The notes below the pieces were generated by a model, which ran no database searches, had not been told where the DNA came from, and saw only the letters and a program-made list of their open reading frames with translations. A DNA stretch of 64,000 nucleotides from Christiangramia echinicola DSM 19838 (GTDB lineage: Bacteria > Bacteroidota > Bacteroidia > Flavobacteriales > Flavobacteriaceae): NCBI RefSeq assembly GCF_000423065.1, contig NZ_AUHG01000011.1, positions 744,001 through 808,000 on the forward strand, written 5' to 3'. The position numbers and the translations under genes were made by a program. Positions within the stretch are counted from its first letter, which is position 1, and every line of letters starts with the position of its first letter. Below are positions 27,301 through 35,486 of the stretch, one piece after another.

Positions 27301-28105
27301 TGAAAATTTCTTCGGATTTGGTAATGAAACTGAAAATTTCGAGGAAAACTTGGGACTTAGCTATAACAGAGTGGGCTTAAGCAAATATGGCGTAAAAGCA
27401 GCATTAGTTAATAAAACTCCTTTTGGTAGCTTTTTCGGTTTCACGGCAAGCTTTGAAGGGATCGAAGTTCAGGATGAAGAAGGAAGATTTATTTCTGAAG
27501 ATTTTACTACCACAGATCCCGATTTCTTCGAAAGAAAATACTTTGCCGGACTTGATGCTATGTATAGATATGAAAGCTATGATGATGTACTGAACCCAAC
27601 AAGAGGGATGCTTTTCGAGCTGAATCTTGGTGCGAAAATCAATACAACAGATCCTGGCAGACAATATGGTTATTTTAAGCCATATATGGGATTTTATAAC
27701 GCTCTAACAAATAATAGAAAGTTAGTAATTAAAACCAGGGCCGAAGCTCATATTAATATTGGTAAAGAGTATGAATTCTACCAGGCGGCACAATTAGGAG
27801 CAGATAGCGGTCTTAGAGGTTACAGGTTAGAAAGGTATACAGGGAAAAGTTCATTTGGAACAGGTGCAGATCTGCGATATTCTTTTAATACCGTGAAGAC
27901 TAGTTTCCTGCCATTTCAACCTGGTATTTACGTCGGCTATGATTTAGGAAGAGTATGGGTGGATTCTCAAAACAGTGATAAGTGGCATGACAGCTACGGA
28001 GGTGGAATTTGGATTAATAGTGCCGATGCTATACAGGGAAATTTCAGCCTTTTCGCTGGTGAAGAAGGAACAAGATTTCAATTTGGAATAGGCCTGAAAT
28101 TTTAG
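24386..28105 (+). CDS. Calcineurin-like phosphoesterase / middle domain / Omp85-type barrel fusion lipoprotein
   Basis: This 1239-residue protein starts with a lipoprotein signal (FLAFSC). Residues about 45-320 are a metallophosphoesterase: LLGDGGY, FLGDNIYPDG, IPGNHDWY (about 128), LALHHPIYTNGVHGG (about 228) and SGHEHS (about 304). A middle domain (about 430-790) contains IGDWDRHQDQWRW and PRDRDQVFSNFD, whose Asp/His pattern recalls kinase-like folds such as HipA or Fam20; this is speculative. From about residue 890 to the C-terminal Phe is a beta-barrel with the D15/Omp85 motif GLRGYRLERY and DVLNPTRGMLFE. The protein probably sits in the outer membrane with its enzymatic part in the periplasm or outside. 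It diverges from the HD gene by 57 bp. Confidence 0.87.
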   Translation: MKKVKLLAPIFLVFLAFSCATVEPKYRDGEAKSDFNYPENKEIEKSFYLLGDGGYSPPGGSSLGLIAFKTYLDSVNKDENYTIFLGDNIYPDGMPPKSSSEREAAEYRLDAQLDAIENYKGKVVVIPGNHDWYNEKLDGLERQKDYLKERFEDDLIWSPEIGCGLESIEVSENIQLIVIDSQWYLEDWDRNPRINDNCDQIKTREAMFLELESEIKKNQNKTVLLALHHPIYTNGVHGGQYTIDRHIYPSQKKIPLPILGSLATLIRTTGGVSIQDAQNNRYKSLANRLSTIAQGSERLIFASGHEHSLQYIEHDSVKQIVSGSGSKASYATLSNDGVFAYNGQGFAVLDIFKDGSSWISFYGNQDNKPKLLFQKEVLKTPVPFEFKDYPESFPGTKTTSIYKETETDKSPVHKTVWGERYRKLYGTDVTFKVADLDTLYGGLEVVREGGGHQTVSLRVKDSAGREYNIRRVRKDALRFLQNVAFKNQPVESKLENTVAENLLTDFYTAAHPYGFLAIPTLSRAAGVYHTNPQVFYLPKQKALGKYNSIHGDDIYMIVERPEEGWTGYESFGSPDHDIVSTADMIERLRRDEKYTLNESAYVRARIFDMLIGDWDRHQDQWRWAEIEDEEGKHHFEPIPRDRDQVFSNFDGAFFGTLRALTGFANQFAVYGDDITDVEWFNIAAMGLDRSLLQNKGKLTWIEQAEFIKNNVTDEDIEEAFSKLPEETRGETTQDLINNLKGRRNNIVDIAERYYDHLANLAIVTGTDKDDFVDIERLENGETRVTISRNKDGERAEKLSDKNYKYEETKEIWVYGLDDDDRIFVKDNGPSKIFVRVIGGQNNDVYNIDGGKNLKIYDHKSLPNTIEKTGDARLRLTDNYEINTYDKDKKTFASGSILPEIGYNPDHGFNFGLEYVKSINKFKRNPFTSQHTFSGEVHSSTNGFALAYEAEFASIIGKYNLQLGANFASPQFSENFFGFGNETENFEENLGLSYNRVGLSKYGVKAALVNKTPFGSFFGFTASFEGIEVQDEEGRFISEDFTTTDPDFFERKYFAGLDAMYRYESYDDVLNPTRGMLFELNLGAKINTTDPGRQYGYFKPYMGFYNALTNNRKLVIKTRAEAHINIGKEYEFYQAAQLGADSGLRGYRLERYTGKSSFGTGADLRYSFNTVKTSFLPFQPGIYVGYDLGRVWVDSQNSDKWHDSYGGGIWINSADAIQGNFSLFAGEEGTRFQFGIGLKF

Positions 28106-28128
28106 GTTTTATTTAATCTATAGTATAA

Positions 28129-28157
28129 AAATAGCCCTGTATTTACAGGGCTATTTT
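28129..28157. terminator. Bidirectional hairpin between phosphoesterase fusion and MscS genes
   Basis: AAATAGCCCTGT (28129-28140) pairs perfectly with ACAGGGCTATTT (28145-28156), with A-rich and T-rich flanks, between convergent genes. Confidence 0.87.
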
Positions 28158-28178
28158 ATTGTGGCTGATGATTAAAAA

Positions 28179-29057
28179 TCAACCATTTTTATTTAGGTCT
28201 AATTTATTACTGAAGTTGATAGTGCGTATAGGGAATGGGATGTTAACACCTTTACCATCGTAAGCTTTCTTAATGGCAATAATTGCCTCGTGTTGTGCTA
28301 CTAGCAAATCCCTGTTATTAGTAGCATCTATCCAGAATCTAACAACAAAATTAATCGAGCTATCTCCAAATCCATTATAAAGAAATTCAACTTCTTCATT
28401 TCCTCTTTGTTGAAATTTATCCTTAATTACTTCTAAGGTAAGGTCACGAACCATCTCAAGATCAGATTCATATCCTACTCCACAATCAACAAAGACACGT
28501 GACCTTGCGGTCCTGGTGAAATTCTTAAATGGTTCCTCAACAATTTTAGAATTGGGAATCACCACATAATTATTGTCAGATTGCTTTACAACTATATTTC
28601 TCAGATTTATTTCGGTTACAGTACCTGCATATCCATTTGTTTCGACCCAGTCACCAATTTGAAGTTCGGGTAAAAAACTTAATATAAGACCCGAAAAGGT
28701 ATTGTTCAAAGTGCCCTGAAGGGCTAAACCTATTGCGAGACCTACAACTCCAGCACCAGCAAGAACAGAGGTTAGAACTTTATCTAAATTCAGAAGTCCC
28801 AGAGCAATAAAAAAGCCAATAAGAATTACGATCGCTTTTATAACCTTAACGACCATCAGCCTAATGGAATCCTGCTTGATGTGTTTTCTGGTGATTCTTT
28901 CAAAAAGTCGCCCAATGTATTTGGCTATAAATATGAAAAGGACAAATACAACTATGGCTAAAAGAAAATTAGGCAGACCCAGGATTAAAGAATCCAGCCA
29001 TCCGCCTAATTTGTCCCATATACCTTTTATTGATTCTTGGAAGTCGAAATCCTGCAT
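28179..29057 (-). CDS. MscS-family small mechanosensitive channel
   Basis: This 292-residue protein has three N-terminal membrane segments, the pore-lining third one reading SVLAGAGVVGLAIGLALQGT, followed by the conserved beta domain start LNNTFSGLILSF and the cytoplasmic vestibule (IRNIVVKQSDNNYVVIPNSK-type sequence). It opens under hypo-osmotic stress to release solutes. Length and motif order are normal for MscS. The dps gene ends 13 bp upstream on the same strand, suggesting a stress-related operon. Confidence 0.93.
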   Translation of the reverse strand: MQDFDFQESIKGIWDKLGGWLDSLILGLPNFLLAIVVFVLFIFIAKYIGRLFERITRKHIKQDSIRLMVVKVIKAIVILIGFFIALGLLNLDKVLTSVLAGAGVVGLAIGLALQGTLNNTFSGLILSFLPELQIGDWVETNGYAGTVTEINLRNIVVKQSDNNYVVIPNSKIVEEPFKNFTRTARSRVFVDCGVGYESDLEMVRDLTLEVIKDKFQQRGNEEVEFLYNGFGDSSINFVVRFWIDATNNRDLLVAQHEAIIAIKKAYDGKGVNIPFPIRTINFSNKLDLNKNG

Positions 29058-29070
29058 ATGTTATTTCTTA

Positions 29071-29565
29071 TTATTTAACTGGCTTATGTTGTTCACTGGT
29101 TTTCATTTTCCAGGCATCCAGCATCCAACTTGTTTTTTCCAGTTCACGGATATAAGCACCAATAAGATCTATAGTACCTTCATCATCTCCAGCATCTGCA
29201 ATTTCGACAACTTTTCTCATTTGTTTCAGAAGTAGCCCATGATCCTCTAGTAATAATTCGATCATTTTACTGTCTGAAATATCTGAAGGAGCCTCTTTTA
29301 AATTAGAATCTTTTAGATAATCACTAAGATTGCTGGTAGGTTGATACCTTAAAGTTAATATTCTTTCGGCGATTTCATCAACCTTCAATTTTGCATCATC
29401 ATATAGTTCTTCGAACTTCTCATGCAGATCAAAAAAGTTTTTTCCTATAACGTTCCAGTGGAAGTTACGGAGTTTTTGATAGTATATATGATAATCGGCT
29501 AAAAGTATATTCAGCTCTTCTACTGTATTTTTCGTTTTATTTGAATCTAGACCTAAGTAATTCAT
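29071..29565 (-). CDS. dps: Dps-family ferritin-like protein
   Basis: This 164-residue protein has the Dps ferroxidase pattern: NFHWNV (His36), FFDLHEKFEELYDD (His48, Glu52) and DEIAERI. Dps oligomers oxidise and store iron and protect DNA under starvation or peroxide stress. The length matches the family. It is transcribed ahead of the mscS-like gene with 13 bp between them. No regulatory motif was identified in the 98 bp upstream. Confidence 0.92.
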   Translation of the reverse strand: MNYLGLDSNKTKNTVEELNILLADYHIYYQKLRNFHWNVIGKNFFDLHEKFEELYDDAKLKVDEIAERILTLRYQPTSNLSDYLKDSNLKEAPSDISDSKMIELLLEDHGLLLKQMRKVVEIADAGDDEGTIDLIGAYIRELEKTSWMLDAWKMKTSEQHKPVK

Positions 29566-29663
29566 AGTTTTTATTTATCGTTTTTTTAATTTCAATACAA
29601 ATTTACAATGAGAGTTGGATTTTGCCAATTCTCAGGCTTACTTTAATAGAAGTTTAACTTAGG

Positions 29664-29984
29664 CTAGTCCAGTTCTCTATGGTCCTTCAAATCTAATTTA
29701 TCAAGCATTCTTTTGGAAACCTGACCACTTGAAACACCATATCCATCTACCAGAACTCCTTTGTGATTATCTGAAGTAGTAATAGCATAAAGTATAGCAT
29801 TATCATCAGGATTACTCATGCCTTCAAATCTTAATACTTTATCAACTTCAAATTCTTCTACACCAAAAGTTTGCTTTTTAGACTTCAACTCGATCTCTTC
29901 ATCAAGCAGGTTGAAATCTTCCTCGTATCCTTCCTCTAATTTTAATTTATTAATCGCTTGGGATAATGTACCGTAATCTTTCAT
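29664..29984 (-). CDS. Conserved hypothetical small acidic protein
   Basis: This is a 106-residue soluble protein, starting MKDYGTLSQAINKLK, with the stretch FEVDKVLRFEGMSNPDDNAI and GVLVDGYGVSSGQVS. Similar flavobacterial proteins are often labelled phosphoribosylpyrophosphate synthetase, but nothing in the sequence (no PRPP loop) supports that, so I leave the function open. It sits between dps and the DCC-family gene on the same strand, a context suggesting a stress role. Confidence 0.7.
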   Translation of the reverse strand: MKDYGTLSQAINKLKLEEGYEEDFNLLDEEIELKSKKQTFGVEEFEVDKVLRFEGMSNPDDNAILYAITTSDNHKGVLVDGYGVSSGQVSKRMLDKLDLKDHRELD

Positions 29985-30095
29985 TTTAATTGAATTTTAT
30001 TTCAGAATCAAATTACACTGAAAGCGTGATTTTAGCAAAAAGTGCACGGTGTTTAGGATAAGTTTAACTCCGCAGTAAGGGCTTGAGCTGGGAGG

Positions 30096-30233
30096 TTATT
30101 CGCCTTTATCTTTTGAAGAAAATAATCCTAAAGGGAATAGAACTAATAAAAAGAAATACCATCCGGTAACCAGCCCTATAATTGTAATTATGGCAGCGAT
30201 GATATAAAACCAGTAGGATTTTGGTAGTTTCAT
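30096..30233 (-). CDS. 45-residue hydrophobic membrane protein
   Basis: A short frame encodes a protein beginning MKLPKSYWFYIIAAIITI and ending SSKDKGE, with one or two hydrophobic segments (about residues 8-38) and a charged tail. Its ATG overlaps the TGA of the upstream DCC-family gene in an ATGA arrangement, a strong sign of translational coupling. The function is unknown; it could be a small partner or membrane anchor for the DCC protein. Confidence 0.65.
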   Translation of the reverse strand: MKLPKSYWFYIIAAIITIIGLVTGWYFFLLVLFPLGLFSSKDKGE

Positions 30234-30694
30234 AAAAGAATAAGAATTGCAATAATTATGATCAGGTAAAAAAGCCAGTAGGGTTGAAGCTTTTTAGGGT
30301 TAGAACCAAATAGGATTTTCGTTAATTTAAAATAAAAGCTTCTATTCTTCGCAATATGATTATAGGCATGATCGCTTAAATGGCGAAACCAGACATTTGA
30401 TCTGTAAAAGCGGTGCTGAGTTTTTACTCCTGTATGCCATATAGATCTATAAGCTGAGTCTGGTCCACTATACATCTTACCGTCGGTTTCAATAAGTCTA
30501 CTTGCCTTTTTAAATTCTTTAATTGGTATATCAGGGAAGTTAGAAGCATATTCCTGAAAGGTTTTAAAAACAATCATACCTTCAGTCTTATCTTCCCACC
30601 TGGTTTTCCAAAACTTACAAAAGCCACATTTCCCATCCCAAATTAAAATATTTTCGGAAGGAGGATTTTCGGTATGGTGGAACTTTTTAAACAA
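30230..30694 (-). CDS. DCC-family (DUF393) thiol-disulfide oxidoreductase-like protein
   Basis: The signature DGKCGFCKFWK (Cys23, Cys26) follows a short N-terminus and strand ENILIWDG, as in DUF393/DCC proteins, which have a predicted thioredoxin-like redox function. A C-terminal hydrophobic segment (about 138-154, LFYLIIIIAILILL) suggests membrane attachment. The start is a TTG at 30694, because an in-frame stop lies just upstream and the next ATG is well inside the domain. It overlaps the 45-residue membrane protein by ATGA. Confidence 0.82.
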   Translation of the reverse strand: MFKKFHHTENPPSENILIWDGKCGFCKFWKTRWEDKTEGMIVFKTFQEYASNFPDIPIKEFKKASRLIETDGKMYSGPDSAYRSIWHTGVKTQHRFYRSNVWFRHLSDHAYNHIAKNRSFYFKLTKILFGSNPKKLQPYWLFYLIIIIAILILL

Positions 30695-30808
30695 CTTTTA
30701 TTCTTTTCTTTGTAAATGACCAGAAAAGTCTGGTATCTAACAAATCTAAAAAATCTTTAGTAGTTGGTTTTCTGTACTTTTAAAATTTTATAATTAATTT
30801 CCCTACAT

Positions 30809-31816
30809 ATGAAGAGCAAGATCACTTTAAAGGAATTGGCAAAACTTTTAAATGTTAGTGTTTCCACTGTTTCTAAAGCTTTGCACGACAGCCCTGAAAT
30901 AAGCCCGAAAACTGCTGAAAGGGTAAAGGAACTTGCAAAACTTCATAATTACAGGCCTAATCCGGTTGCGGTAAATTTGAAAAAAAGTAAGACTGGAACT
31001 ATTGGGGTAGTGATTCCTAATATTTCGAATAGTTTTTTTGCCCGGGTACTTTCAGGAATGGAGGCTGAAGCTCAAAAACATGATCAACAAGTTATTACTT
31101 ATATTTCAAATGAATCTCTGGAACGTGAAAAGCAAATATGTGATTTATTGACGTCTGGAATGGTTGATGGCGTATTGATCGCAGTTTCAGAGGAAACTCA
31201 GAAGAAGCAGGCGTATGATCATTTATATGCTCTTTTAGATTACGATATACCAGTTGTTATTTATGACAGAATCAATTTAGGTTTACCTGCCGATAAAATT
31301 GGAGTGGATGATGAAAAAAGTTTTTATGAGGCAACTCAATTCTTTAGAACGAAAGGTTTACATAAAGTGGGTCTGGCTTCCGCCATACATCATGTAGGCA
31401 TTGGGCAGTTAAGGATTAAAGGTTATGAACAGGCTATGCAGGATGAAGAAGATTTACATATGGTAACAAGTACGAAGCCTGTAGATTTAAAGAATAAGAT
31501 TAGAGATCTAATCGTTTCAGAGAAAATAGAAGCACTACTGTGCACAGATTTTGAAAGCGCAATTTTAGCGACTCGCGTTGCGTATGAGGAAAATATTAAG
31601 ATTCCGGAGGATCTTAAGCTGATTGGTTATATAAGCAGAGAGGTTGCTCAGTACTTAACACCGTCAATTAGTTACATTGAACAGCATCCAAGAGAACTGG
31701 GTATTAAAGCTGTAGAAGTTTTGAATAATAGACTCGACGGTAAATATAAGACCGGTGAATTTGAGGAGAAAATAATCGCGACTACTTTAGTTCATTTGGA
31801 GTCGACGGGGTTTTGA
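30809..31816 (+). CDS. LacI-family transcriptional regulator
   Basis: The helix-turn-helix at residues 4-25 (TLKELAKLLNVSVSTVSKAL) and hinge region (NYRPNPVAVNLKKSKTGTIG) are followed by a periplasmic-binding-protein-like sensor (GVVIPNISNSFFARVLSGME to the C-terminus). Such regulators respond to sugars or nucleosides and usually repress nearby genes. Ligand and operator are not evident; no clear palindromic operator was found upstream. The neighbouring O-acylation and polysaccharide genes are possible targets. Confidence 0.93.
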   Translation: MKSKITLKELAKLLNVSVSTVSKALHDSPEISPKTAERVKELAKLHNYRPNPVAVNLKKSKTGTIGVVIPNISNSFFARVLSGMEAEAQKHDQQVITYISNESLEREKQICDLLTSGMVDGVLIAVSEETQKKQAYDHLYALLDYDIPVVIYDRINLGLPADKIGVDDEKSFYEATQFFRTKGLHKVGLASAIHHVGIGQLRIKGYEQAMQDEEDLHMVTSTKPVDLKNKIRDLIVSEKIEALLCTDFESAILATRVAYEENIKIPEDLKLIGYISREVAQYLTPSISYIEQHPRELGIKAVEVLNNRLDGKYKTGEFEEKIIATTLVHLESTGF

Positions 31817-31841
31817 AATTCATTAATTTACTATAGATTTG
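31811..31841 (+). promoter_or_regulatory. Bacteroidota-type promoter for the MBOAT gene
   Basis: TTTTG (31811-31815) and TAGATTTG (31834-31841) are separated by 18 bp, matching the flavobacterial -33 TTTG / -7 TAnnTTTG consensus and spacing. The -33 element overlaps the last codons of the LacI gene. Transcription would begin near 31848, just before the leader at 31854. Confidence 0.75.
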
Positions 31842-31853
31842 CCCATCCGAAAA

Positions 31854-31866
31854 TAACCATTCTAAT
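31854..31866 (+). promoter_or_regulatory. TAACCATTCTAA leader before the MBOAT gene
   Basis: TAACCATTCTAAT lies a few bases after the inferred start site of the promoter at 31811-31841 and 46 bp before the ATG at 31900. It is the same element as in the lipoprotein array 20 kb away, here with a visible promoter, which suggests it is the very 5' end of the transcript. Confidence 0.55.
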
Positions 31867-31899
31867 CATTTGAAATTTTTAGATTTTAAAAGAAAATGA

Positions 31900-33348
31900 A
31901 TGTTATTTAATTCCCTTGATTTTGCGATCTTTTTACCGCTCGTTTTCATTCTATATTGGTTTGTATTTAACAAAAGTTTGAAATGGCAGAACTTACTGGT
32001 GGCGGCAGCCAGTTACTTATTCTATGGTTGGTGGGATTGGCGTTTTCTTTCTCTTATATTTTTTAGCACTCTCGTAGACTATTTCGTAGGCAGAAATCTG
32101 GGGATTGTAAGTAATAAATTACATCGGAAAATTTTACTCTGGATTAGTATTATTGTAAATCTAGGATTTCTGGGATTCTTTAAATATTATAATTTTTTTC
32201 TGGATAACTTCAAATCAGCCTTTAGTATAGCGGGTTATGAGTTAAATGCTAACTCATTGAATATTATATTACCAGTAGGAATTAGTTTCTATACATTCCA
32301 AACTTTAAGTTATACGATAGATGTCTATAAGAATCGACTTGAGCCGGCAAAGGATTTCATTTCCTTTACTGCTTTTGTAAGCTTCTTTCCTCAACTTGTT
32401 GCCGGACCTATTGAACGTGCTACTAATTTACTTCCACAATTTAACAGGAGTCGAAAATTTGAGTATTCCAAAGCTGTTGATGGGATGCGTCAGATTGGGT
32501 GGGGCTTATTCAAAAAAGTTGTGATTGCAGATAACTGCGCAGTCTATGCTAATCATATCTTTGAGAACTCTGCAGATATGTCTGGGAGTACCTTACTCTT
32601 AGGTGCTATTTTCTTCACTTTTCAGATATATGGTGATTTTTCAGGCTATTCAGATATAGCGATTGGAACTGCTCGCTTATTTGGTTTCAACTTAATGCAG
32701 AATTTTGCGTTTCCATATTTTTCCAGAGATATTGCAGAATTTTGGCGTCGCTGGCATATTTCTTTATCTACATGGTTCAGGGATTATTTGTATATTCCTC
32801 TGGGAGGAAGTCGTGGAGGAACCTGGATGAAAGTGCGCAATACCTTCATTATATTTATAGTAAGCGGTTTCTGGCATGGGGCTAACTGGACCTTTATCGT
32901 ATGGGGAGCATTAAATGCTATTTATTTTTTGCCTTTGCTTCTTACAAAGAGAAATAGACAGAATATGGAGGACGTGGCTCAAAATTCTTATCTACCTTCC
33001 TTAAAAGAATTATGGCAAATGGGATTGACTTTTAGCTTAACGGTAATTGCTTGGGTATTTTTTAGAGCAGAAAATTTAGGACACGCGATTAGTTATTTGG
33101 GAGGAATGTTCTCAAAGTCCATGTTTAGTGTACCTTATTATCAGGGGATTGGTTATGCAAAATTTATTATTCCATTGTTATTTATATTCATAATTGTTGA
33201 ATGGTTAGGTAGAAGGAATCAGTTCGCTTTGGAAAAATTATTCTTAAATCAATCGTCATTTATTCGTTTAATGCTTTATTATACGATTGCTATATTAATT
33301 TTTCTCAATGCTGGTGAAGAGCAACAATTTATTTATTTCCAATTTTAA
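31900..33348 (+). CDS. MBOAT-family O-acyltransferase (AlgI-like)
   Basis: This 482-residue multi-span membrane protein has the AlgI/DltB-type core: FPQLVAGPIERATNLLPQF, YGDFSGYSDIAIGTARLFGF, DIAEFWRRWHISLSTWFRDY, and the catalytic histidine in FWHGANWTF (about His326). These enzymes move acetyl (acyl) groups across the inner membrane to extracytoplasmic polysaccharides. With the following SGNH-like gene, 3 bp away, it forms the usual O-acetylation pair. It has its own promoter and leader. The acceptor is probably the polysaccharide made by the downstream locus. Confidence 0.92.
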   Translation: MLFNSLDFAIFLPLVFILYWFVFNKSLKWQNLLVAAASYLFYGWWDWRFLSLIFFSTLVDYFVGRNLGIVSNKLHRKILLWISIIVNLGFLGFFKYYNFFLDNFKSAFSIAGYELNANSLNIILPVGISFYTFQTLSYTIDVYKNRLEPAKDFISFTAFVSFFPQLVAGPIERATNLLPQFNRSRKFEYSKAVDGMRQIGWGLFKKVVIADNCAVYANHIFENSADMSGSTLLLGAIFFTFQIYGDFSGYSDIAIGTARLFGFNLMQNFAFPYFSRDIAEFWRRWHISLSTWFRDYLYIPLGGSRGGTWMKVRNTFIIFIVSGFWHGANWTFIVWGALNAIYFLPLLLTKRNRQNMEDVAQNSYLPSLKELWQMGLTFSLTVIAWVFFRAENLGHAISYLGGMFSKSMFSVPYYQGIGYAKFIIPLLFIFIIVEWLGRRNQFALEKLFLNQSSFIRLMLYYTIAILIFLNAGEEQQFIYFQF

Positions 33349-33351
33349 TAA

Positions 33352-34257
33352 ATGAGAAAATTTCTAATAAGATTATTATTTTTAAGCCTTCCGTTGATAT
33401 TGTTTCTATTTATGGGGGAGTTAGCTTTAAGGAACATTCCAAATGATTATTCTTTTAAACGGGCATACCTTGATAAAAATTCCCAAAATTTAAAAACACT
33501 GGTTTTAGGAAGTTCCCATTTTTATAGAGGAGTCAATCCTGCATTGCTTGAACAACCAGCATTTAATGCTGCCATGGTTTCACAATCTCTTGATTACGAT
33601 CTTAAAATATTAGAAAATTACGACTCAGAATTTCAAAATTTAGAAACAATAATCCTACCTATCTCTTACTTTTCACTTTTTGGTTCGCTTGAAACTGGAG
33701 TTGAAAGCTGGAGAGCTTCGTTTTATAATATTTACTATGGAATCGGAAATCCAGTAAAATTCGAGGTTTTTAACAAAAAAGGTAGTCAAACGCTTTCTAA
33801 AGTTTTTGATTTTTATTACTCAGATATTAAATTCAAATTGGCTGATTCATTGGGCTGGGGTCGGCGAAACATAAATGTTTTGCCTGAAGAATTAGAGTCT
33901 TTAGGATTGCGAGCAGCTCAAAGACATACCAAGAAGAATTTTAATTTACTGCCATTCCAATTGAAAAATTTTAAAGAAATAATCCAGATAGCTAATAAAA
34001 ATAATTGGAAGCTTATCTTAGTTACTCCTCCAGCTTACCATAGTTATGTTGCTAACCTAAATAAGAAACAACTTGATCTTACTATTAAATATTGTAAAGA
34101 AATGGAAGAAGATTTTGATAATGTATACTATTATAATTTTTTGCAAAATAATTCTTTCAGTTCATCTGACTTTTATGATGCTGATCACTTAAATCAAGAT
34201 GGGGCAAATAAATTTTCTCAAATGTTGAATATGAAAATTCAAGAGACTCCCCAGTAA
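33352..34257 (+). CDS. SGNH-hydrolase-like protein paired with MBOAT (AlgJ/AlgX-like role)
   Basis: This 301-residue protein has an N-terminal membrane anchor (FLIRLLFLSLPLILFLFMGE) and an extracytoplasmic part with a serine-motif equivalent LGSSHFYRG (about 52-60) and the C-terminal Asp/His pair in DADHLNQDGANKF (about 277-289). This matches the SGNH fold of partner proteins that transfer the acyl group to the polysaccharide after MBOAT transport. The family assignment rests on motif layout and gene pairing. The gene starts 3 bp after the MBOAT stop. Confidence 0.78.
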   Translation: MRKFLIRLLFLSLPLILFLFMGELALRNIPNDYSFKRAYLDKNSQNLKTLVLGSSHFYRGVNPALLEQPAFNAAMVSQSLDYDLKILENYDSEFQNLETIILPISYFSLFGSLETGVESWRASFYNIYYGIGNPVKFEVFNKKGSQTLSKVFDFYYSDIKFKLADSLGWGRRNINVLPEELESLGLRAAQRHTKKNFNLLPFQLKNFKEIIQIANKNNWKLILVTPPAYHSYVANLNKKQLDLTIKYCKEMEEDFDNVYYYNFLQNNSFSSSDFYDADHLNQDGANKFSQMLNMKIQETPQ

Positions 34258-34400
34258 ACCTTTTTAATAAGAAGGAAATTAAAGTTTTAGTAAGGCCTGT
34301 GATATGAAATGTAAATGGACTGGTAGCTTGTAAATGAATACTAATTAAAGCATATAATCTGCAGTAAAAACAGGAATCATTGTGAGCCGCAGAACACTTC

Positions 34401-35390
34401 TTAAAAATTTAATCTGCGTTTTATTTTTTGCAAAGTACCAGGCTTATTTCGATTTTGTTTTAATTCCTCTTCGTATTTATTGCATGTACCAAAGAGCGGT
34501 CTTCTAACTTTGCCCTCTGCGTCCTGATTAAATATATTACTAAAAAACATAATTAAATTTTCAAATTTTAAATGTTGGGGAATCTTGTTATTTGGAAACG
34601 CAGGGGCGTTCAGAATTTTTAAATATAACTCCTCATCCTGGTCAACTTTCCTTACATATTCGACCACCTTCTCAAAATTCCTGAAATTATGACAATTTAT
34701 AAAGGCTTCCGGATTAAAGTCTCTGGTAATATCAGGATCGCCCCAGTATATAGGGATGGTATCAGTTATAAAGGCGTGCATGATTTTTTCAGTAACATAA
34801 CCAGGGGTGGAGGTGTTCTCAAAGGCAATACTAAACTTACATGACCTCTGAAAGTCTAGCTTGGTATACATCCAGTCTTCAGCAAAGCGTTCTCCAACAT
34901 CAAAATTCATATTGTTGAGGTGTATGCCGGGGGAAGATACCTGTTTGTATTCATTTAATGCCTGAAAGAACTCATCACGGGCCGGATGGGCCTGGGCATT
35001 CGCATAGATGAAATTGCAAAAGTTTTGTTTCTGTGTTAGAAATTCATTGCTGAATGATTTAGGTATTGTCAACTTTTCAAATTGATCCCTAAAAAAGAGA
35101 TAATTAGGGAGTCTCAAATACCTGTCATTAAATTGTAGATGATGGAACCCTATGGCATAATCACACAGATTAAAGTCGGGTACTAAATTCTCTCCAGTAT
35201 AAAAAATCCTCGCACAATTAAAATTTAAGAATTCCTTTTCGTGACAGCTGTAAATAAGGAAATCTGGATATCCAGGGTCAACTTCTAATCTGAAATGTGG
35301 ATTAAGCAAATCTAAGAGGATATTATCATAGGGATCGAATCCTTTATAGAAATCGGTAAACCAGATCTTAATCGTTTGTTCGTGTTCCAT
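34401..35390 (-). CDS. GT10-family (alpha-1,3/4-fucosyltransferase-like) glycosyltransferase
   Basis: The central-to-C-terminal part has the GT10 signature: KFSIAFENTSTPGYVTEK (about 184-201), IMHAFITDTIPIYWGDPDI and FNPEAFINCHNF. Family members transfer fucose or related deoxysugars from GDP- or UDP-donors. No GDP-fucose synthesis genes are visible in this window, so the donor is uncertain. The protein is 329 residues and soluble or peripheral. It is on the opposite strand to the rest of the locus and diverges from the first flippase gene. Confidence 0.88.
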   Translation of the reverse strand: MEHEQTIKIWFTDFYKGFDPYDNILLDLLNPHFRLEVDPGYPDFLIYSCHEKEFLNFNCARIFYTGENLVPDFNLCDYAIGFHHLQFNDRYLRLPNYLFFRDQFEKLTIPKSFSNEFLTQKQNFCNFIYANAQAHPARDEFFQALNEYKQVSSPGIHLNNMNFDVGERFAEDWMYTKLDFQRSCKFSIAFENTSTPGYVTEKIMHAFITDTIPIYWGDPDITRDFNPEAFINCHNFRNFEKVVEYVRKVDQDEELYLKILNAPAFPNNKIPQHLKFENLIMFFSNIFNQDAEGKVRRPLFGTCNKYEEELKQNRNKPGTLQKIKRRLNF

Positions 35391-35486
35391 ATTTTTAAAA
35401 TTAAAGCTAAGTAATTTTTCTTAGCCATTATAGAGCCTATCGGGATTATTAGAAAAAGATTAACTTAGCCGCGCTAAACATGTTTA

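Noticed and set aside
34258-34400. Possible RNA gene between the SGNH-like and GT10 genes
   Set aside because: No cloverleaf, strong hairpin or terminator could be found; it looks like plain intergenic DNA.
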